Shown here: one piece after another, positions 1 through 6,714 of the stretch
Layout of the letters: each line of letters begins with the position of its first letter
How positions within the stretch are numbered: the stretch's first letter is position 1
Assembly: GCA_900552705.1 (NCBI GenBank)
Contig: USAX01000050.1
Coordinates: 1-12,499 of the forward strand
Direction: 5' to 3'
Length of the DNA: 12,499 nucleotides
Origin: an uncultured Collinsella sp.
GTDB lineage: Bacteria > Actinomycetota > Coriobacteriia > Coriobacteriales > Coriobacteriaceae
Position numbers and translations under genes: made by a program
The notes under the pieces: generated by a model
Seen by the model: the letters and a program-made list of their open reading frames with translations, nothing else
The model's database searches: none
What the model was told of the DNA's origin: nothing

Positions 1-1124
1 TAAAGCTGGCCTACCTGCTCAAGAAGCAGGGCCGCTCGCCGCTGCTCGCCGCGTGCGACGTCTACCGTCCCGCCGCCGCCGACCAGCTGGCCACGCTCGG
101 TGGAGAGATCGGCGTACCGGTCTTCCGTGGTGACGGCGAGCACCCGGTTGATATCGCCAAGGGCGCCATCCAGGAGGCCGTCGACCACCTGCGCGACGTG
201 GTCATCGTCGATACCGCCGGTCGTCTGCAGATCGATGAGCAGATGATGCAGGAGGCCGTGGACATCAAGAAGGCCGTCAAGCCCGATCAGGTGCTGATGG
301 TCGTCGATGCCATGACCGGCCAGGATATCGTCAACGTCGTCTCGACCTTCGCCGGTCGCACCGACTTTGACGGTGTGATCATCTCCAAGCTCGACGGCGA
401 TGCCCGTGGCGGTGGCGCGCTTTCCGTGCGCCAGGTGACCGGCAAGCCCATCAAGTTCGTGAGCATGGGCGAGAAGCCCGATTCGCTGGAGCCGTTCTAC
501 CCCGACCGCATGGCCAAGCGCATCTTGGGCATGGGCGACGTCGTCGGCATCATCGAGAAGGCCCAGGAGGCGGCCGACGCCGAGCAGCTCGAGGCCGCCG
601 AGCGCATGCTGCGCGAGGGCTTTACCATGAACGACATGCTCGACCAGATGAAGGCCGTCAAGAAGATGGGCGGCATGAAGGGCATTCTGGGTATGCTCCC
701 CGGTGGCCAACGCGCGCTCAACCAGATGGGCGGCAACCTGGACGAGGGCATCTTCGACAAGAACGAGGCCATCATCATGTCGATGACCAAGGAGGAGCGC
801 CTGCGTCCCTCCATCATCAACGGCCAGCGTCGCGCCCGTATCGCCAAGGGCGCCGGCGTGACCCCCACCGAGGTCAATAGCCTTATGAAGCAGTGGGGCG
901 AGATGAATAAGATGATGGGCCGCATGCGCTCGATGGCCAATCAGGCACAGGCTGGTGGCAAGAAGGGCAAGAAGGGTAAGAAGGGCAAAAAGATGCGCAT
1001 GCCCAATATTCCCGGTCTGGATGCCATGGGTCTGGGCGGCATGGGCGGCCTGGGAATGGGCGGCCCCAAGTCCGATATGGATCTGCTGCGTCAGATGGAA
1101 GCGCAGATGCGCAATAAGAAATAG
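1..1124 (+). CDS. ffh: Signal recognition particle GTPase Ffh (5'-truncated by window edge)
   Basis: Ffh binds the signal sequence of nascent membrane and secreted proteins together with 4.5S/SRP RNA, and delivers ribosomes to FtsY at the membrane. The visible 373 residues read in frame from base 3. They contain the G-domain motifs DVYRPAA (visible residues 19-25), DTAGRL (70-75) and SKLDGDARGG (about 128-137), followed by the methionine-rich M domain. The P-loop and N domain lie upstream of the window, so roughly 100 or more residues are missing. The C-terminus has an unusual lysine/glycine run (four GKK-type units, near 958-992) and then a Met/Gly-rich tail ending in RNKK. The stop at 1122-1124 is followed by a terminator hairpin, so this gene ends its transcription unit. 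Identification is firm from the GTPase motifs and the M-domain character. Confidence 0.97.
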   Translation, partial: KLAYLLKKQGRSPLLAACDVYRPAAADQLATLGGEIGVPVFRGDGEHPVDIAKGAIQEAVDHLRDVVIVDTAGRLQIDEQMMQEAVDIKKAVKPDQVLMVVDAMTGQDIVNVVSTFAGRTDFDGVIISKLDGDARGGGALSVRQVTGKPIKFVSMGEKPDSLEPFYPDRMAKRILGMGDVVGIIEKAQEAADAEQLEAAERMLREGFTMNDMLDQMKAVKKMGGMKGILGMLPGGQRALNQMGGNLDEGIFDKNEAIIMSMTKEERLRPSIINGQRRARIAKGAGVTPTEVNSLMKQWGEMNKMMGRMRSMANQAQAGGKKGKKGKKGKKMRMPNIPGLDAMGLGGMGGLGMGGPKSDMDLLRQMEAQMRNKK

Positions 1125-1149
1125 GGCTGTAATTCCAGCTTGATATGGC

Positions 1150-1186
1150 AAAGGCCACTCGGAAGCTACCGGGTGGCCTTTGTTGT
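1150..1186 (+). terminator. Rho-independent terminator after ffh
   Basis: Arms 1150-1162 and 1169-1181 form a 13-bp stem with one G-T wobble and a 6-nt loop (aagcta). A weakly T-rich stretch (tgttgtt) follows. It starts 25 bases after the ffh stop. It could also slow minus-strand transcripts leaving the convergent DUF134/NifX gene, although the tail on that side is less T-rich. Confidence 0.8.
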
Positions 1187-1244
1187 TGGCTTTGATTGTT
1201 GGGTTGCGTTCAGCGTCGTGCCCCGAGCTCGCGGTGCCGTGCCG

Positions 1245-2009
1245 TTAGTGGCAGCCGCAGCCCTCGTGGCCCTCGTGCTCGTGATGGCCGTGGCAGCTGC
1301 AGGAATTGCCATGCTCTTGGGCGTGCTCGTGGTCGTGGCCGTGGCAGCCGCACGTGGCCTCGCCGTTCTGTGCGAGCGTGCCGGCGATAAGGGCCTTGAC
1401 GCACGCGTTGCAGCTGCCCTGGGCACCTGCGTATACCGTGATGCCGGCTTGGGCAAGTGCGTTGATAGCGCCACCGCCGATGCCGCCGCAGATGAGCGTG
1501 TCCACGCCGCCGTTGGCGAGCAGGCCCGCAAGGGCACCGTGGCCGGTGCCGCCGGTGCCCACGACCTGCTCGTTGAGTACCTTGCCATCCTGAATGTCGT
1601 AGATCTTGAACTGCTCGCTGCGGCCAAAGTGCATAAAGATGTTGCCGTTGTCGTACGTGGTTGCCACCCTCATGGTGTCGACCTCCTTTGCTGGCCATGC
1701 GGCCGTTGTCGTGTTGATGGGGGAGTACGCGATATTGCCGCCTTCGATGATGAGCGCCCGACCATTTACCAGCGCGTTTGCCACCTTGCGATGCGCTCGG
1801 CTGCAAATGGCCGCCACCGTGGCGCGCGCGATGCCCATCTGCTGTGCGACTGCCTCTTGGTTAAGGCCTTCCAGGTCGCACAGGCGCAGCGCCTCGAGTT
1901 CGTCGACCGTCATGTCGATGGCATCTCCGCTGGCAAGGCCGTCGGGGGTAAAGCCGCGATATTCGGGGATGATCCCAACACGGCGTAATTTTTCGCGTCT
2001 TCCGGCCAT
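1245..2009 (-). CDS. DUF134 (UPF0251) DNA-binding domain fused to NifX/NifB-type cofactor-binding domain
   Basis: The 254-residue protein has two known modules. Residues 1 to about 95 match DUF134, a small helix-turn-helix domain resembling sigma-factor region 4 (MTVDELEALRLCDLEGLNQE at 33-52, then the QMGIARATV helix). Residues 113 to about 215 match the dinitrogenase iron-molybdenum cofactor family (NifX/NifB C-terminal type; HFGRSEQF at 127-134, GGIGGGA at 175-181). The last 35 residues hold 6 Cys and 11 His and probably bind metal. The ATG at 2009 is chosen because AAGGAG (2015-2020) precedes it by 5 nt; an in-frame GTG at 2015 lies inside that ribosome site. A second strong ribosome site lies within the gene before codon 113. 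The gene stands alone, divergent from thyA, with paired palindromes over its promoter. No nitrogenase genes are visible, so a metal- or redox-linked regulatory role is inference. Confidence 0.88.
   Translation of the reverse strand: MAGRREKLRRVGIIPEYRGFTPDGLASGDAIDMTVDELEALRLCDLEGLNQEAVAQQMGIARATVAAICSRAHRKVANALVNGRALIIEGGNIAYSPINTTTAAWPAKEVDTMRVATTYDNGNIFMHFGRSEQFKIYDIQDGKVLNEQVVGTGGTGHGALAGLLANGGVDTLICGGIGGGAINALAQAGITVYAGAQGSCNACVKALIAGTLAQNGEATCGCHGHDHEHAQEHGNSCSCHGHHEHEGHEGCGCH
1681..1689 (-). promoter_or_regulatory. Strong internal in-frame ribosome-binding site before the NifX domain
   Basis: On the minus strand the sequence reads AAAGGAGGT, then 7 nt, then ATG (codon 113, base 1673), in the same frame as the full gene. 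This is a near-perfect anti-16S complement at ideal spacing, placed at the junction between the DUF134 and NifX-like domains. Initiation here would give a 142-residue NifX-type protein with the Cys/His tail (1245-1673). Whether it is used in vivo cannot be seen from sequence. The encoded residues, PAKEVDT, could simply be a linker. Confidence 0.6.
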
Positions 2010-2023
2010 ACGCACTCCTTATC

Positions 2024-2035
2024 TGACATATGTCA
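2024..2035. promoter_or_regulatory. Operator-like palindrome 1 (perfect 12 bp)
   Basis: TGACATATGTCA is a perfect 12-bp palindrome. It lies between the candidate -10 of the DUF134/NifX gene and its ribosome-binding site, covering the expected transcription start. That is a classical repressor position. A near copy lies 53 bp away, centre to centre. The binding protein is unknown; autoregulation by the adjacent DUF134 protein is the simplest guess. Confidence 0.5.
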
Positions 2036-2040
2036 ACAAT

Positions 2041-2068
2041 AGAATAGCGAACGCGTGGATTTGCGCAA
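2041..2068 (-). promoter_or_regulatory. Candidate promoter of the DUF134/NifX gene
   Basis: Reading the minus strand, TTGCGC (2063-2068) and TATTCT (2041-2046) are separated by 16 bp. The start point would fall near 2034, about 25 bases before the ATG at 2009. The -35 match is poor and the -10 match is fair. The position between the two palindromes and upstream of the ribosome site supports the call. Confidence 0.4.
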
Positions 2069-2076
2069 GGAATTTC

Positions 2077-2088
2077 TGGCATATGTCA
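2077..2088. promoter_or_regulatory. Operator-like palindrome 2 (near-perfect copy)
   Basis: TGGCATATGTCA differs from palindrome 1 at one base. The flanks also agree (both are preceded by C). It lies just upstream of the candidate -35 of the DUF134/NifX gene, and about 50 bp upstream of the possible thyA -10. One regulator could therefore touch both divergent units. The 53-bp centre spacing is about five helical turns, which would put both sites on the same DNA face. Confidence 0.45.
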
Positions 2089-2135
2089 GAAAATGAGGGC
2101 TTATGTTTGGGCTGTGGGGCCGCGCGTGCCTGGGC

Positions 2136-2141
2136 TACAAT
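2136..2141 (+). promoter_or_regulatory. Possible -10 element for thyA-folA
   Basis: TACAAT (5 of 6 to consensus) lies 34 bases before the thyA start codon. There is no convincing -35 hexamer 16-18 bp upstream, where the sequence is GC-rich. If it is the promoter, it is probably weak or activator-dependent. Confidence 0.3.
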
Positions 2142-2175
2142 GAATCTCGCTTGTAGGCGACTGACAGGAGGGTCA

Positions 2176-3024
2176 ATGAGCAAGGCTGATCAACAGTTTG
2201 TAGCCATGTGCCGCGATATTCTGGACCATGGCACCACCACCGAGGGCCAAAAGGTCCGCCCGGTGTGGGAGGACGGCACCCCTGCCTATACCATTAAAAA
2301 CTTTGGCGTTACGGCACGCTACGATCTGCGTGAGGAGTTCCCCGCGCTCACCCTGCGTCGCACGGCGCTTAAGTCTGCCATGGACGAGATCCTGTGGATC
2401 TATCAAAAGAAGTCCAATAACGTGCATGACCTCAACAGCCATATTTGGGATGAGTGGGCCGACGAGACCGGCTCCATCGGCAAGGCCTACGGGTACCAGA
2501 TTGGGCAGAAGAGCCATTATGCCGAGGGCGATTTCGACCAGATGGACCGAGTGCTGTACGACCTTAAGAACACGCCGTACAGCCGCCGCATTATGACGAA
2601 TACCTATGTGTTTAGCGACCTGTCCGAGATGCACCTGTATCCGTGCGCCTACAGCGTGACCTATAACGTGACTCAGCGCCCGCAGGACGACAAGCCGACG
2701 CTCAACATGATTCTCAATCAGCGCAGCCAGGATATTTTGGCCGCGAACAACTGGAATGTGTGCCAGTACGCCATTTTGCTGATGATGGTCGCGCAGTCGG
2801 TCGATATGATCGCTGGCGAGCTGCTGCACGTGATCGCCGATGCCCATATTTACGACCGTCATGTCGATATCGTCCGAGAACTTATCGAGCGTCCGCAGTT
2901 TGCGGCGCCTAAGGTAACGCTTAACCCCGACGTGCACGATTTCTATGCGTTTACGACTGATGACCTCATCGTCGAGGGCTACGAGCACGGCCCGCAGGTC
3001 AAGAACATTCCCATTGCGGTGTAG
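2176..3024 (+). CDS. thyA: Thymidylate synthase (ThyA type)
   Basis: ThyA converts dUMP and methylene-tetrahydrofolate to dTMP and dihydrofolate. The 282-residue product has the catalytic cysteine in YPCAYSVTY (Cys157), the phosphate-binding Arg pair in YSRRIMTN (137-138), QRSQD (182-186), and the dUMP-contacting HIYDRH (224-229). Where many ThyA proteins have a FN segment after QRS, this one has AANNWNV (189-195). The start ATG follows GGAGGG (2168-2173) by 2 nt, or counting from AGGAG by 4 nt. The reading frame is open much further upstream, but that portion overlaps the divergent gene and has no ribosome site. The gene is followed 9 nt later by folA, and the two very likely form one operon, since the dihydrofolate made here must be reduced again by DHFR. 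Confidence 0.96.
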   Translation: MSKADQQFVAMCRDILDHGTTTEGQKVRPVWEDGTPAYTIKNFGVTARYDLREEFPALTLRRTALKSAMDEILWIYQKKSNNVHDLNSHIWDEWADETGSIGKAYGYQIGQKSHYAEGDFDQMDRVLYDLKNTPYSRRIMTNTYVFSDLSEMHLYPCAYSVTYNVTQRPQDDKPTLNMILNQRSQDILAANNWNVCQYAILLMMVAQSVDMIAGELLHVIADAHIYDRHVDIVRELIERPQFAAPKVTLNPDVHDFYAFTTDDLIVEGYEHGPQVKNIPIAV

Positions 3025-3033
3025 GTGGTGCTT

Positions 3034-3552
3034 ATGACGTGTAAGCTATCTGCCATCGTCGCCGTGTGCGATGACTGGGGCATTGGGTGCGAGGGCGACA
3101 TGGTGGTTTCCAATCGCGCCGACATGCGCCATTTTGTGGCCTGCACTAAAGGTTGCCCGGTCATCATGGGGCGCAAGACGCTGCTGAGTTTTCCCGGCGG
3201 GCGTCCGCTCAAGAACCGCCGCAATATCGTGCTCACGCGCGATAAGGACTTTGCTCCCGAGGGCGTCGATGTGGTGCATAGCGTTGACGAAGCGCTCGCT
3301 GCGGTTGCCGATGAGCCCGTTGCCTGGGTGATTGGCGGCGGTGATGTCTATCGGCAGTTTTTGCCGTACTGCGTGGAATCCGAGGTCACGCATAACCACT
3401 GCGTCCATCCCGTGGACACGTATTTTCCCAATTTGGACGCCGATCCCGCGTGGGAAGTTTCGCAGGCTGGCGGGGTTGCCACGATTGCCTCGGGCGAGGG
3501 CGATGAGGGCGTCGATTATGAGTTCGTGACGTATCGTCGCGTTGAGGCGTAA
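3034..3552 (+). CDS. folA: Dihydrofolate reductase
   Basis: DHFR reduces dihydrofolate with NADPH and so recycles the product of the upstream thymidylate synthase. The 172-residue protein shows the usual order: a DDWGIGCEGD segment (13-22), the catalytic acid Asp30 in NRADMRHF, GRKT (46-49), RRNIVLTRD (62-70) and the NADPH-binding IGGGDVY (100-106). The position matching E. coli Trp22, normally a near-invariant Trp next to the active site, is Val25 here. ATG at 3034 is preferred over the in-frame GTG codons at 3025 and 3028, because AGGTGG (3023-3028) precedes it at a suitable distance. The GTGs lie within or against that site, directly after the thyA stop. Confidence 0.94.
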   Translation: MTCKLSAIVAVCDDWGIGCEGDMVVSNRADMRHFVACTKGCPVIMGRKTLLSFPGGRPLKNRRNIVLTRDKDFAPEGVDVVHSVDEALAAVADEPVAWVIGGGDVYRQFLPYCVESEVTHNHCVHPVDTYFPNLDADPAWEVSQAGGVATIASGEGDEGVDYEFVTYRRVEA

Positions 3553-3596
3553 ATCGCCTAGCGTGAACGGTATTATCGGGTTGATTGAATGCATGG

Positions 3597-3624
3597 GGCG
3601 GCGCTTAGCGTCGCCTCGTTTGGT
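3597..3624 (+). terminator. Weak terminator-like hairpin after folA
   Basis: Arms 3597-3603 and 3609-3615 form a 7-bp GC-rich stem with one wobble and a 5-nt loop (cttag), followed by tcgttt. It lies 45 bases after the folA stop. The short T tract makes it a modest terminator, and some read-through into the methyltransferase gene is possible. Confidence 0.45.
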
Positions 3625-3661
3625 ATAGATGTGCTGTAAAGAAGGGTGCGGGCTGGCTGCT

Positions 3662-4576
3662 ATGACTGATACCGTTGAGGTTCTGCGAATTGATTCGCTC
3701 GAGGACGAGCGGCTCGATGCCTACGTGCGACTGACCGAGCGCGAGCTGCGCTGCGTGCTGGAGCCGCAAAAGGGCATCTTTATCGCCGAGAGTGCCAAGG
3801 TTATTGAGCGCGCGGTGCGTGCCAGATACGAGCCGGTGAGCTTTCTTTTGGGCGAACGCTGGCTCGACCAGATGACGCCGCTGTTTGAGCGCCTGGTTGT
3901 GCGCGAGGGCGCAGGTCCGGTTCCTGTGTTCGTGGCTTCCATGGAACTCATGGAGCAGCTGACGGGCTTTAACGTGACGCGCGGTGCGCTCGCGGCGTTT
4001 CGTCGCCCGCGACAGATTCCGGTTGATGAGTTCTTGGGTGGCGTCGTCGAGGCGGCGGGGGAGCGCCCGGTGCGCGTGTGCGTGCTCGAGGGTATTGTCG
4101 ACCACACGAACGTGGGTGCGATTTTCCGCTCGGCCGCCGCGCTCAATGTCGACGGTATTTTGGTCAGTCCGACGTGCTGCGACCCGCTGTACCGTCGCTC
4201 GGCCCGCGTGAGCATGGGCACGGTGTTTCAGGTGCCGTGGACGCGTATTGGCAGCGAGGCTCGTGTGTGGCCGCACGATGGCCTGGCGGCACTGCACGAA
4301 GCCGGTTTTTCGTGCGCTGCGATGGCGCTGACGGACGACTCCGTTTCGCTGGACGATGCCGCGCTCCAGGAGATTGACCGCCTGGCAATCTTTATGGGCA
4401 CCGAGGGTGCTGGCCTGGGCGCCAAGACCATCGCGGGCTGCGACCGGGCCGTGCGCATTCCGATGGCGCACGGGGTCGATTCGCTCAACGTGGCCGCGGC
4501 GAGTGCCGTCGCCTTTTGGCAGCTGTGCCCGCATGTGAGCAATGAGTATCACTACCAGCCGGGTTTGTATCACTAA
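3662..4576 (+). CDS. TrmH/SpoU-family RNA 2'-O-methyltransferase
   Basis: This is a SPOUT-class, SAM-dependent RNA ribose methyltransferase of 304 residues. The three SpoU motifs are present in order. Motif 1 is HTNVGAIFRSA (148-158), with the conserved Asn150 and Arg156. Motif 2 is FMGTEGAGL (244-252), and motif 3 is IPMAHGVDSLNVAAASA (266-282), which form the trefoil-knot SAM site. The N-terminal part, about 1-110, resembles the substrate-binding L7Ae-like domain of the 23S rRNA methyltransferase branch, so rRNA or tRNA could be the target; the exact nucleotide cannot be told. Start choice is uncertain. ATG 3662 gives the natural N-terminus, but GAAGGG (3641-3646) is 15 nt away; an in-frame ATG at 3629 has no ribosome site. 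It is probably monocistronic. Confidence 0.9.
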   Translation: MTDTVEVLRIDSLEDERLDAYVRLTERELRCVLEPQKGIFIAESAKVIERAVRARYEPVSFLLGERWLDQMTPLFERLVVREGAGPVPVFVASMELMEQLTGFNVTRGALAAFRRPRQIPVDEFLGGVVEAAGERPVRVCVLEGIVDHTNVGAIFRSAAALNVDGILVSPTCCDPLYRRSARVSMGTVFQVPWTRIGSEARVWPHDGLAALHEAGFSCAAMALTDDSVSLDDAALQEIDRLAIFMGTEGAGLGAKTIAGCDRAVRIPMAHGVDSLNVAAASAVAFWQLCPHVSNEYHYQPGLYH

Positions 4577-4701
4577 GCAGATAGTTCGCACCGGGCTCTG
4601 ACTCGGGGTGTTTCGGTCGACGCCGGTCGGTGCTAAGCTGCTATTGGTTTTGGCCTTAAATTGCCGTTTTGTTGTTTGACGTATGCTGGTGGGGAGGGCG
4701 T

Positions 4702-6051
4702 GTGGCTAAGAAATCTACGGCTATCGATGTAACGCAGGGTGTTATTTGGCAGCAGCTGCTTTCGCTGTGCGTTCCCATCTTCTTTAGTTCGTTTTTTCAA
4801 CAGGCCTACACGCTTATCGGTACCTATATCGTCGGCCAGTTTGGCGGCAAGCTTGCACTGGGTGGCATTCAGGCCACGATGGTGCTCACCGAGCTCTGCA
4901 TTGGCTTTTGCGTTGGCGTCGGCGCCGGCTGCGCGGTCATTACCGGTCAGTATTTTGGCCAGCACGATGATGAGCGACTGAGTCGTTCGGTCCATACGGC
5001 CATGACCCTCGCGCTGGTGGGCGGTATCGTTTTCTCGATTCTTGGCATAGTGTTCGTTGAGCCCATGCTGGTGCTTATGAACACACCGCATGAATTATTG
5101 GCCGAGGGAGTGGCCTATGCTCGTTGCTATTTTGCCGCTATGGTTGCGGCGCTGCTGCTCAATATGGGAACAGCACTGCTGCGCGCCGTGGGCGACACGC
5201 GCGGACCTGCTGTGATCATCGCTTCCGGCTGCCTTGTTAATGCGGTGCTGGATGTCATCTTCGTTGCCGTGCTTCATATGGAGGCTCTGGGCTGCGGCAT
5301 CGCGGTGGCGCTGACCATTTGCTCCAACGCCACGATGATCGTGATTCGCATGATGCACGCACCGGGTGCGTGGCGGCTTTCGCTGTTCAAACTCGGCATT
5401 GATCCTGGCATTTATAAGAGCATGATCTCGTGTGGTCTGCCGCTTGGCTTTCAGTCTGCTGCGTATTCGATTTCCAACGTTTTGATTCAGGTGTCGGTCA
5501 ACTCGTTTGGCGCCGATATCACCACGGCGTGGGGTCTTTCGGGCCGTTTGGATGGCATTGTCTGGATGGTTACCGAGGCGCTTGGCGTGTCGATCACCAC
5601 GTTCTCGGCACAGAACTTTGGCGCGCGCAACTACGAGCGCATGCGCAAGGGCTACCATACGTCGCTCGTGCTGTCGTTTATGCTCATTGGTGGCCTGTCT
5701 GCCGTGCTGCTGGTGTTCTCGGGTCCGTTGTCGCGTCTGTTTGTCGACGATGCTTCGATTTCGGCGTACACCACGACGATTCTTCATTTCATCGCGCCGT
5801 TCTACGCAATCTTCTCGATTATCGAGAACGCGTCGGGCTCTATCCGCGGCGCCGGCGTGAGCTTGCAGCCCATGCTGCTCACGATTTTTGGCACCGTCGT
5901 GCTCAGGGTGATCTGGGTGTTTGCGATTATGCCGTTCGATCCGTCGCTTGAGCACCTGCTGCTGGTTTACCCCGTAACCTGGCTCATCACAGCTACGATG
6001 TTCACCATCTACCACCACAGCGGCAACTGGCTCGGCCGCGCCACTGCCTAA
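4702..6051 (+). CDS. MATE-family multidrug/toxin efflux transporter
   Basis: The 449-residue membrane protein has about twelve hydrophobic segments arranged as two homologous halves. It carries family hallmarks: an N-terminal amphipathic stretch leading into LCVPIFFSSFFQQAY (22-36), GQYFGQ (82-87), LLRAVGDTRGP (159-169), QNFGARNYERM (304-314) and SIRGAG (380-385). MATE proteins export cationic drugs or metabolites using Na+ or H+ gradients; substrate and coupling ion cannot be deduced here. The start is GTG 4702, after GGGGAGGG (4691-4698). An upstream in-frame TTG at 4669 has no ribosome site and would add residues unlike a MATE N-terminus. The stop codon lies at the foot of a very long terminator hairpin. 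The neighbouring cobO is convergent, so the two genes are not co-transcribed. Confidence 0.93.
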   Translation: MAKKSTAIDVTQGVIWQQLLSLCVPIFFSSFFQQAYTLIGTYIVGQFGGKLALGGIQATMVLTELCIGFCVGVGAGCAVITGQYFGQHDDERLSRSVHTAMTLALVGGIVFSILGIVFVEPMLVLMNTPHELLAEGVAYARCYFAAMVAALLLNMGTALLRAVGDTRGPAVIIASGCLVNAVLDVIFVAVLHMEALGCGIAVALTICSNATMIVIRMMHAPGAWRLSLFKLGIDPGIYKSMISCGLPLGFQSAAYSISNVLIQVSVNSFGADITTAWGLSGRLDGIVWMVTEALGVSITTFSAQNFGARNYERMRKGYHTSLVLSFMLIGGLSAVLLVFSGPLSRLFVDDASISAYTTTILHFIAPFYAIFSIIENASGSIRGAGVSLQPMLLTIFGTVVLRVIWVFAIMPFDPSLEHLLLVYPVTWLITATMFTIYHHSGNWLGRATA

Positions 6052-6137
6052 TGACCCGTAGGGGACGGAGGAAAACGGATCATTGCCCCGGCGATAAGGC
6101 GAAACGATCCGTTTTCCTCCGTCCCTTTCGGGTCATT
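6050..6137. terminator. Very long bidirectional hairpin between MATE gene and cobO
   Basis: Bases 6050-6058 pair with 6129-6137, and 6060-6081 pair with 6106-6127. The inner 20 bp (6062-6081 with 6106-6125) are perfect, and only one T-T mismatch interrupts the whole 31-32 bp stem. The loop is 24 nt (6082-6105). Each arm carries an A4 or T4 tract. The feet of the stem overlap the stop codons of both convergent genes, so it can end transcripts from either side. It is far longer than an ordinary terminator and may be a dispersed repeat of this genome. Confidence 0.75.
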
Positions 6138-6622
6138 TAGTATTCGATGCCTTGACGGGCTAGGAGGCCTTCGTCGAAGTAGTGTTTGACGGGGCGCATT
6201 TCGGTGACCAGGTCGGCAAGATCGGCCAGTGGCAGCAGGCCTCGGCCGGTGAGCACGAGTTCCGTGGTGGCTGGCTTTATAGCGATCAACGTTTCGACAT
6301 CCTCGCGCGTCACGAAGCCGCGGCGCATGGCCTCGCCGAGTTCGTCCAAAATCAGAACGTCGACCTGTGATATCTGCTCGCGTGCGAGCTCCATGATCTG
6401 CTCGGCGCAAGCCTCGGGTGTGTCGCGATCGGCCTGTACAATGCGCAGTCCCAGGCGCGGTGCGGCATCGTGTTCGGCGCAGTGTAGCTTCTTGGCAAAC
6501 TGCAGCATGAGCACGTTAAGTCCATAGCCCGTGGCGCGCAGCGCGAGCCCCAGCGCAGCCGTCGTCTTGCCCTTGCCGTCGCCCGTATAGATTTGAACCT
6601 TGCCGACTTCCAGTGATGCCAT
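6137..6622 (-). CDS. cobO: Corrinoid (cob(I)alamin) adenosyltransferase, CobO/BtuR/CobA family
   Basis: The enzyme transfers the adenosyl group of ATP to cob(I)alamin or cobinamide to form the coenzyme B12 upper ligand. The 161-residue protein has the P-loop TGDGKGKTTA (13-22) near its start, the hydrophobic strand with acidic residues LILDELGEA (90-98), ELVLTGRG (121-128), and the family's C-terminal pattern HYFDEGLLARQGIEY (147-161). The start ATG at 6622 follows AAAGGA by 5 nt. No other cobalamin genes are next to it, so it may serve salvage of imported corrinoids or B12-dependent enzymes encoded elsewhere. Its stop overlaps the long hairpin shared with the MATE gene, and it diverges from ftsH. 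Confidence 0.93.
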   Translation of the reverse strand: MASLEVGKVQIYTGDGKGKTTAALGLALRATGYGLNVLMLQFAKKLHCAEHDAAPRLGLRIVQADRDTPEACAEQIMELAREQISQVDVLILDELGEAMRRGFVTREDVETLIAIKPATTELVLTGRGLLPLADLADLVTEMRPVKHYFDEGLLARQGIEY

Positions 6623-6714
6623 CTCTGTCCTTTCGTGCCCGGCGTCGGTTTATCGCCGTCCGGGTTGGGTATTCTAGATAGCATTATCAACCCCAGTAGA
6701 TGGAGTTCAAGCAG

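Noticed and set aside
1140..1988. Long plus-strand open frame opposite the DUF134/NifX gene
   Set aside because: It lies antisense to a gene with recognisable domains and a good ribosome site. Its Val/Ala-rich translation has no family features and comes from GC-rich third positions.
1606..2175. N-terminal extension of the thymidylate synthase frame
   Set aside because: The frame is open by chance over the divergent gene. ThyA homology begins at the ATG 2176, which has its own ribosome-binding site.
3605..4591. Minus-strand frame opposite the RNA methyltransferase gene
   Set aside because: It is a shadow of the SpoU-family gene: Arg/His-rich, with no recognisable domain or ribosome site.
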